Shown here: positions 55,654 through 64,000 of the stretch, piece after piece
Numbering within the stretch: the first letter of the stretch is position 1
How the letters are laid out: every line of letters begins with the position of its first letter
NCBI RefSeq assembly: GCF_021917145.1
Contig: NC_061070.1
Span: 13,130,272 to 13,194,271, forward strand
Source: Hypomesus transpacificus
Taxonomy: Eukaryota; Chordata; Actinopteri; Osmeriformes; Osmeridae
Direction: 5' to 3'
DNA length: 64,000 nucleotides
Notes under the pieces: model-generated
Told to the model about the DNA's origin: nothing
What the model saw: only the letters and a program-made list of their open reading frames with translations
The model's database searches: none
Position numbers and translations under genes: made by a program

Positions 55654-58600
55654 TCACGTGATAAGACAGCAATTAATACACCGCGGCCCCAATCTTCTCT
55701 TTAGGGCTCCTTTCTTCCTCTTGGGGGTAAGGATGGCGATGATGGCCTCATCAAACACAGTCTTCAGTCCCTTCTGCGTCAGGGCAGAGCACTCCACGTA
55801 ACAACATGCTCCAATCTGGGAAAAGAAACGATGCACGGGCCGTCAAACAAACAAAGACTAATCAGAAGACACAAATGAGAATTCCTCTAAATTCGAACCA
55901 GACCAGAAGGAATTATATCACTCTCCTGCTCAGTGAGCTCCCCTCTCAAATCACAGTCCCTCCCCACTGCTAACAGCAGTATACCTCTTTGGCCAGCCTC
56001 TGGCCCTGCTCAGTGGTGATTGGCTTCTCTTTCATGTCATTCAGCTTGGATATGGTCTTTGGGTCATCACGCAGGTCAATCTGAAATGAATGGAGATAAC
56101 GCAGCAGGCTTCCTGTCAGCAGATACACAACTCAACTGTGAAGGATCAGGCAAAGTCTTGAGTTATGCATTCTATTATATGAGAGTACAGTTGTACAATG
56201 ATAAATGTATCAGGGAAGCCTGCTTGCTGTGTGGCATTTTTATATTAAATCTACTTCCCTTACCCTACTCTATGTGTTGTCATGGAATTAATAGTAGGCC
56301 TATTCGTCCCGTCATCTACTGTGCACACATTCATTTAAAAGCAAAGCACATAGACCCCATGTAAAAAAAACTTTGTATTTAATGAATGCACTTATAAAAC
56401 ACACACTCCCCATGCATAACTTAAGTACATACAGTACTTTCAGACAAAGCAACTCCCGTTGAGGCTACCACAGTGTGCACCGATTGGCAGTTATGTGGCT
56501 CCGGTCTCATGTCTGAACCTATGGACCTACATTAGCATGCAACTCAGGCAACCGACTGATTAATTGACAAGGGATAAAAGACTAGTAAATATCAGCTGAC
56601 AGTGCAATAAATCAAACGTCTACAATGCTAACCTCTACACCACTATGCCCATGCTCTGCTGCTGCTTGTCAGGGAACACGAACAGAGTTATGAACAATTG
56701 TGGATTTGATGTGTAGACTAGCGAGTTCTTATCATGGAGATGGTCCTCAATATGAATACATCTGAGAGCTCTAAATAGTCCAAAGTGAGTGTAATCTGAG
56801 TGTGGTGTTTGGTAGTAGCATTTTATAGGCACCAGTGATATCAATAAAGCGAGAATGAGTTCTAATGTACACTGTATATACTTAAAACACTAGCTGCATC
56901 GACCACACTCACCTGGGTTCCTATGAGCAGGTAGGGGACAGTAGGTGCATATTCCTGCAATTCCGGCACCCACTCCTCCCTAACGTTCTGGAAGCTGGCT
57001 GGGTTAACCACAGAGAAGCAGATGAGGAAGACATCGGTCATAGGGTAGGACAGGGGCCGTAGGCGGTCATAGTCCTCCTGGAAAAGTGTGTGTTTGAGAG
57101 GTAGAGAGACAGGAGAGGAACATTTAGTCATTTAGTCAGGAAGAGGGTCGATCATCTTGCAGCTCCCTTTTATCACATGTACGGAATTATAATTCATAAA
57201 TTATTCAATTGTAAGAAAAATGAGTCCAGTGAGTGTACAGTCATCCTTTTAAAAAGTGAGAGACCGCATGAGAGAGTTACAGAAAGAGAGAGACTACACT
57301 GCTATGCTTACAGTATCTGCTGGGTTCTTCCAAGCGAATAGGCTGTTTTATGAAAGTAGTGAGCAGTTTTATGACAAGAGCGATGCGCATAAAAAATTAG
57401 CCATTCCAGCATTAGGTTATAAAATGAAGGAATATGCAGATTCTACCAGATGACCTCTGTCTTTCAATATTTTGCTTTGTCTCTGTCACAATTTGCCACA
57501 AGGGATTTCTTCACATTTGCAGTACTTCACAGAAATCAAGAAGAAAGGCATGAGAGCTTTTTCGCCACTGCAACTGCCATCTCCGATATGCCTCAAACTA
57601 TTGCACAGTGACATGATCAAGGATTTCCTTACCAAAAGCAATCCCACACTCTCTTGCCTGTCACTGATAAACGCCTTTGGCAGCTTGTTACTGTATATGC
57701 ACAGAAGTAAATATATGTGTATATTAGGTCCGGTGTCATCCCCACATACTTACAGTATATTCATGAGCAATCCCTCTGAATGATGTGGACGTGTAGTGAT
57801 GTATGATTTGAGTGGGGTCATACAAATGAAAAGTCTAATCAGCCCAATCCAGTCAAACTCAGTCAATCAATCAACATCCCTCTGCCCGGAAGATAAAATG
57901 TTTCGATACAAATTGCCAACATTCTCTCTTATTTCACTCTCTCAGTGTCACAACAATCACACTTTGGTTCAGTGCTACTGTAAAGTTTATTGAGAGAGGA
58001 ATACTCTGGCATCTGATTCAAGTCGTTTACATATAAATCTAATGAGGAAAATAAATCTGTATGCTAATGAATTATATAGCTTGTCTATGACTTTGAATAG
58101 GAACGTTTATATTATGTACATATTCGATTAGAAGTTGGGCAGATATACTGCTGAGTTGTAGACAGTTTCTGAAGGAACTGACATTATCAGCCCTCCTGGA
58201 AACATGACCAGATCACATAGAAAGAGGGCTGAGATGTCTCAAGATGTCTTGTGTAAGATCATGTGAGTGTTTGTGTCTGTACTGGTCTGTGAGAGAGTGA
58301 GTGTATTTGTGTGTGTGTGTGTGTACAGGAGCAACATTCATCCCCCAGTATACGCGCAGAACACAGTCTTGCCGCCGTCGCAGCAGCTTACTGTAAACAC
58401 AGCAACGTCTCAGGTTGTACCACGACAGCTGAAGCTGTAGATCTCTCTGATTATCACACTGTGTCTTTAGTACATACCTACCTTATGTCATGTATGTAAA
58501 TGTCACCTTTACATTACGTGTGTTTATCAAGTAGTATGAAGGAGATGAGTGCCGATGAAGGGGAAGGAAAGACAGAAAAAGAGACAGAGGTGTAAAGAGT

Positions 58601-61600
58601 GAAAGATTAGTAGAGTGAGATAGAGACAGAGAGAGCACAGGGCGTGTTTGGAGTGCTAATAAGCAGGCTATATGCATACCACCTCTCTTATACATGTCTA
58701 TACATTTCTTTGAGGGTGAGGCTTTGCATGGCATGCCCACTGTGTGTGTGTTGTTGAGTCAGTGACATATGAGAGCTATGATATCAGTGAGTCATTCCTC
58801 CTCCCCCTCATCCTCCACAGTCACTTTGGCTGGCGGTGTCAGAGACACAGACGCCTGTTCAAACATGGCCGCTGGCTAGGAAAACAAGCGCAAGGAGACG
58901 CTTCTGAGTTCTATCTATGGGTTTTATTGGACATGAAGTTAGGCAATACCTTGAGGCGAAGCACATGGATGCTGTTCAATGGAGGGGAAATGCATCTTTA
59001 AGTACTCCTTCTGTTTGCAATCACGGTCCGTGATAAACAAGCTTCAATGCTCATCAACAGCAGACAGCTTAAGAGTTCAGAAGGGGCATCTAGCTACATA
59101 AGGCTACAGCTCAGTAAAGATGGCCCTTATGGCTGAGTAAAGCCCACTTACTGCCTCCCCCCTGCTGTGATGTCTGGGGGTCACTGGGCCACATTAGGGC
59201 AATGAGTCAAAAACTGTACCAAAAAGGGCTGGCTATGGGATGAGTTAATGTAGCAAAGTAGTAGAAATGTAGGAATGAGTAAGGCGGATTCTAAGGCGGA
59301 TGAGTCAAAAACTGTACCAAAAAGGGCTGGCTATGGGATGAGTTAATGTAGCAAAGTAGTAGAAATGTAGGAATGAGTAAGGCGGATTCTGGGAGAGGGA
59401 AGCGGGGCGGCGGCGGTTGGGGCAGTGTTGCCATGGGTACAGCAGCACTTGATATCCACTTCCTGTTTCCTCCACCAGAACAGTGATGCTGCTAGTTTCA
59501 CATTAGAGCAGCAACAGCAGGGGAGGATGAATAAATAAATAAATAAAGACTCGTTACTCAGTTCTGCATCTACACGTTCAGAACTAATAGAATGGGCTGC
59601 ATGTCTGGCTACATGTAGTATGTCCGGATGGGACGGCATACAAAAACACAGTCAGAGCACAATAACTTACCCCTATTACTGGTCTGGTATAATTATGTTA
59701 CCCTGGTATATTTTTCTGATGTTATTGTTACATGGGGTCACAAGGGTATACATGACTCTCCATCATGTGCAAATGGGTCACTGATATCCTCTGAAACAAC
59801 AAAGAATTGTGGGAGCTCCAGCCCCCTGCCAGGGATATAAATATTAAAAAAGTCCTTGGAGACAATAAAACATGTTTAATGCAGAGCCAGAGGTGAAGAC
59901 TACAGAAAGGAGAGGAGGAATTGGTGTCTGTGGCTTGGTGGTTTGCACTAACAGAGACAGAGGGAGAGAAAATGTACAAAGATTTAGTTTATCCACATTC
60001 TGGGTCACCTCTATGGGCCGAATTAGCGGTCTGAAAATCCGCTCTCTCACCCACACCCCCTCCTTTCTGTCTCTCTGTCTTCCTCTTTCCCTGTCTCTCC
60101 CTCTTCCTCTCTCGGTTTCTCCCTCTCTATTTTGCCTTCCCCTTCTCTCTCTATCCAGTCTTTGATCAGATGCTGAAGCTATAAACATTACCAGCTGGCC
60201 TTGTGCTCTGCATAAAGAGGTCAGATGAGGTGGGGGCGAAGGGGCTGTGCAGGCTGAGCAGTAACTCTATTCTCCGTGGCCTCAGCACCCACACTCGACA
60301 TCCGGGTAACTTCTCCATTTCACAAGCGTTTTGAATCAGCTAAAAACAAATATGCTGCTTCTGACACACATAGGAACAAACACAAAGTTGTACGCCTGGG
60401 TCCCTTGGCAACTGATTTACAACCACATGTTTCTTCAAAAGAATATAATTGGTCTGGACCGTATGTTTGATTGTTGGGGCTTTGATTCTGTACTGACTCT
60501 GAAGAGACAGAAGGTTGCTCCTGGAATTGATTTTCTAACAATGGACTCCCTGAATATTTCCAAGCCGTCCTCTTGGCGCTCGTCACCTTCCCAGCGAGGG
60601 GGTTGGGTTTCAGCTCAGGACACATTTGGACTTCACACAGTTAAATCTGGTCCTGAGAAGTGTGAACTATTCTTTGCTGTGTGTCACTTGCCACTTTTAG
60701 ATGGCGGAAAAACCGTTGGGGAGAGTGGAGGGCCACGGAAAGTGGCCGTGTTTATATGCGCGCTGTGTACAGAGTGTGAAACATTACAGTATGTGTGTGA
60801 ATACACACGTTTCAGTGTGCGCACAGTGGGAGTTGAACTATACTCTTGTAACATAATGCTACATTGTAAAGACAAAGCCTAAGCATTGGCCAGTCCCATT
60901 AAGATGGTGACATCACTACTGGACATAGGACCCCTGTTCTCCACATAATAGACCTATTGAGACCACTCACTACCAGCACTGTCAATCACACACAGCAGAC
61001 TCTGGCTCCACAGCCATGTGTGAAAACCATCACCTGTTGCAGCTTAACTTCCAAACTGAAATTTGTGGGTGTGTTTAGAGCAACGTGGTTTGGTTACCAG
61101 TCCATGAGACAAATGGGATCGACAGAGAAAGAGAGAGACTGAGAAATTATGTCCTTGGACGTGGCATGCTTGGCACTGAGCCAGAGTTAAAATAAACTGT
61201 ACCTGACCAGCTGTGTCGTACAATCCCAATAAATACTGCTTCCCGCCAACATTGACACTCACTGCAAAGCAATCACAAAGGCTGGATGAGAACGACACAG
61301 AGAGAGAGAGAGCTACAGAGAGAGAGAGCTACAGAGAGAGAGAGAGAGAGCTAGAGAAAGAGCGCTATGGGGAGAAAGGATTGTCTCCCCTCCTCCCCCT
61401 AATAAAATGAAGGCAAACAAGTGGTTTGAATAATATTGTGAAACTACGGCTATTTTCTAAATAAATGTTTATGCTACACATTCCAGGGATATCATTTTAC
61501 TAGCCTAGTTTACATCCTTTTAACAACTTTTGCTAGACAGGCGTTTAAGCAATTTGAGTGCAAGCATAGGGATTATGCAATCACTAATGGTTAGGCTCAT

Positions 61601-61780
61601 AGATAAATGTTTAGGTTTAAAGTAAAAACTACCCATACCTGCATAGTGGTCAAACACAGTGGGCACATACTCCTCGGGAAAGGCGTCATTGGCATAGCTC
61701 ATTAACAGACATGTTTTACCCACAGCACCGTCACCAACTACAACGCATTTCAACATAATAGTACCGGTTCCGTTTGCCAT
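55654..61780 (-). CDS. rhoq: Rho-family GTPase RhoQ (TC10)
   Basis: RHOQ is a membrane-bound Rho GTPase that acts in exocytosis (for example insulin-stimulated GLUT4 traffic) and actin control. Coding exons are 61639-61780, 61203-61261, 56913-57077, 55985-56080 and 55654-55815, all in phase, giving 207 residues (human 205). The P-loop is at 16-23 (GDGAVGKT), switch I contains [10 protein letters not shown] with Thr41, and the DTAGQ motif carries Gln67 (catalytic). TQID and ECSAL follow. The C-terminus is basic ([10 protein letters not shown]) and ends CINCCLIT: a CAAX prenylation box with extra cysteines suited to palmitoylation. Among relatives, RHOJ and CDC42 fit less well: the sequence [13 protein letters not shown] and the CLIT end match RHOQ. 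Intron 2 (57078-61202) is the large one. Confidence 0.96.
57078..61202 (-). other. rhoq: rhoq intron 2
   Basis: A 4.1 kb intron with low-complexity GA/CT patches (58550-58640, 60050-60160) and a 98-base tandem duplication. The longest frame is 183 codons on plus (60331-60882), with no domain I recognise. Nothing else identifiable. Confidence 0.6.
59202..59391. repeat. 98-bp direct tandem duplication
   Basis: The segment beginning ATGAGTCAAAAACTGTACC at 59202 recurs at 59300 almost without change through GGCGGATTCT. Near-identity of the copies points to a recent event or an assembly duplication. Confidence 0.92.
61285..61370. repeat. (GA)n-rich low-complexity stretch
   Basis: GAGAGAGAGAGCTACA recurs in a short array in rhoq intron 1, just upstream of exon 2 (in sense). 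It reads as CT on the transcript. Confidence 0.8.
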
Positions 61781-64000
61781 GATCCGGACATAACCATAAT
61801 CCTCCGACGCCCTGTTTTCCTGAGCTGCACGGTGATCCCCAATCGACAGGCATCACCAGCGTCTGAGTCCAATTGCGCGACTCACCGAGATCAATTGGAA
61901 TTGCATCTCTCCCACCGTCCACGTATCACAAATTTGCCAGTAAATATTATGGGGGTTTCCTCTCGCTCCTCATATACAGACGAAACACACAATGCAGGTT
62001 TCACTACTTCTTATTCAGAAATGGATTAACTCAGTGACAACATCTCTCTGTCCCCCGCCTAGGTCTGTAAGTACAGTCTGCAATACGCGAGCGTGGAAGT
62101 CACGGCGCCTGTTCCCCAGCTCGCCCCTTGGCTCTCGGTCCCTCGTTTCGTTTAGGTTGGCAGTAGCCTATAGACAATGTGGGTTCGTTTGCTGGAGAGG
62201 CGGGGCTAGAACTTGAGACCAAGGGGCTCTAGTCAAACTCCACAAGTGGTATCCTAAATTTGCGTTCACAATTGCGGGTTCCCTACGTTTTTCTCCCACT
62301 TACCACTTCAGGATAATAACCGTAGCCTCCAGGAGTTGAAACAGCACTGACTCAAACACAGTTCTACAATCATCTCAGTTGCAACAGACCAGTTTGCAGT
62401 AGTCTAAAGATTTTTAAAGACATCATGTGACTTGATCATAAAGTTTGAAATGCATGATAACTTTTCCACTCATTTCATAAAATCGTGGAGGGGGAGGGGC
62501 ATAGCCTCCGGAAAGAGAGATTATTTTTGCATAGCTAAGGCCTATCAGAATGTAGCTGACATCCTGAATATGTTATTCAGATCATCTTCTTTTATATTTG
62601 AAACTAAAGCCAATGGGTTTTCAAGAAGTGCAAAATGTATGTCTACTCGCTACCTTGTACACTTTCATCTCTTATCAACTGTATTTGACGATGTTCCCTA
62701 GCCAGATGTTAGTGTTCCAATCGGCTTGAAGGGGCGTGACCATGCAAGCAGCAGGAGCAGTGCGCTGAGGATGCGCCGCCGCTCCGACCGTCCTGGTAGC
62801 GCTGTCATCACATTTGACAGTTGCTGCAGCTGTCACGTGACCAAACAATTACCTCATCCTTGCTGTCAAAATCATGTTGCACTGTAGGTGTTGTAAATAT
62901 TACTTATAGTAGCTATGCAGTAGTTGACGGCCAAGGAACATTTGAAATCACATAACTAGACGCTGGCTATTTGTAAATGAACTGTTGCGTATGGCAATTC
63001 ATAGTACATTTCTGTACCCCTGCTCCACAACTTATAGTGTGTATTAACTTTGTTGTTGACAAGTAGGTCCTGTCAGCTGCATGAGTTCATTAGTGGACTG
63101 CTGGCCTTATTTCCTAGTGGGTGACATTTAATACCAACTGGCTATTTCTGTAACAAGACTACTTTAATGGTGAGTATATACACAGCATTCAGACCATAAA
63201 AAAAGACATTTCAGCCTACAGTAAATTGACTAGACACAATGACCCATATTGACAATGCAAAATTGTATTATCCTAACTTTAAAAAAACGATGTGCACATT
63301 TATTTATACAGTGGTACCATGGTCTAATACCACATTTAACATTTGATGGAAGAATTGAAGACTGAGAAAGCCAAACAGACATTGCAAGAAGCTTTTTGGA
63401 AAAATGTCATGCTGGAATAGCATGGGAGTTCTTAAGATATTCAGAAATTAATGTAAATAGAACTTAGATTCAACTTTTCACTCAAACTGCACTATTATAT
63501 CTATCATGTTCAGCAATATATTTGTGTTTAAGTAATCCACAGTCTGCATACTACATTGCATCTGTGGTAGTCTCTCTGCTCCTCTCATTACAACACCCCC
63601 CTGTGCACACACACACACACACACACACATACACATCTTCAAAAGAGCATCCGTCATCTGTTGGTCATTTAAAGTGAAGATGCGTAGCACCAAGACAGAA
63701 GAGAGTTGTGCAGGCAATCACAAAGCTGAGATGAGCTCCTAAATTAGAGTGTGCAGGGCAGGCTCGCTGGGAGGCTTTGGTTAAATTACAGGCCATATTT
63801 TTAGTGAAAGCTGGGCTCATCCCTGGACTGGCAGCAGCTGAGGACCATCACTCATACGCCTGTCTTCCTCCAGCTTGTTAGACGGAGGGCAAATGAACAC
63901 TATCTATGAAAGGATGTGCAAGCATAACACATCTGTGTGCGTGATAATAGTGTGCGTGTTTGCTTCGCCTTGGTGGAATTAAACATTTTGAGCTACAGCA
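61781..64000. other. rhoq 5' flank and distal intergenic sequence
   Basis: Contains the rhoq 5' UTR and promoter, of unknown limits. A perfect GTCACGTGAC palindrome lies at 62832-62841, in a patch that is locally GC-richer (62740-62850). A CA array is at 63607-63629. No further gene is recognised up to the window edge. Confidence 0.5.
62832..62841. promoter_or_regulatory. CLEAR/USF-type E-box palindrome
   Basis: GTCACGTGAC is the exact consensus for TFEB/TFE3 (CLEAR) and also binds USF. It is about 1.05 kb upstream of the rhoq start codon. Whether it is used is unknown. Confidence 0.35.

Overview
This is vertebrate nuclear DNA, almost certainly from a ray-finned (teleost) fish. The genes are split into many short exons with GT/AG introns. 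The proteins match vertebrate families closely. The spacers hold long dinucleotide microsatellites and several copies of one tRNA-derived fish SINE. The SINE resembles copies I associate with smelt- or salmon-like fishes, but that is a weak impression. There is no bacterial, viral or plasmid backbone.

Layout. (1) 1125-18421, minus: ttc7a, 19 coding exons, with the last ~75 codons beyond the left edge. (2) 20220-21609, plus: mcfd2, divergent from ttc7a. (3) 22968-24564, minus: prop1, a paired-like homeobox gene in three exons. (4) 24565 to about 36080: a gene-poor spacer with SINEs, tetranucleotide and CA repeats, a poly-G run and a G-rich minisatellite. (5) 41442-43124, minus: socs5, one coding exon with a probable long 3' UTR and a 5' non-coding exon near 47.9 kb. 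(6) 51440-53293, plus: a GTP cyclohydrolase I gene, most likely gch2. (7) 55654-61780, minus: rhoq (TC10-type Rho GTPase), five exons, with its upstream region filling the right end.

The exon joins of the six genes were checked by codon phase and all stay in frame. Order and orientation of rhoq, socs5, mcfd2 and ttc7a match human 2p21 (RHOQ-SOCS5-MCFD2-TTC7A), so this is a conserved vertebrate block. Prop1 and gch2 are the additions relative to human. Human GCH1, SOCS4, RHOJ and TTC7B all lie on 14q, which suggests this window is the other half of a genome-duplication paralogon and keeps the gch copy lost from mammals.

The genes do not form one pathway. They are a plasma-membrane PI4-kinase scaffold (ttc7a), an ER-Golgi cargo co-receptor (mcfd2), a pituitary transcription factor (prop1), a cytokine/EGF-signalling suppressor (socs5), a pterin/BH4 enzyme (gch2) and a vesicle/actin GTPase (rhoq).

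I found no clear novel system. The best leads are the gch2 paralogon and the M-box motifs upstream of gch2, the huge CT tracts at several ttc7a splice acceptors, and a higher-order G-rich minisatellite.
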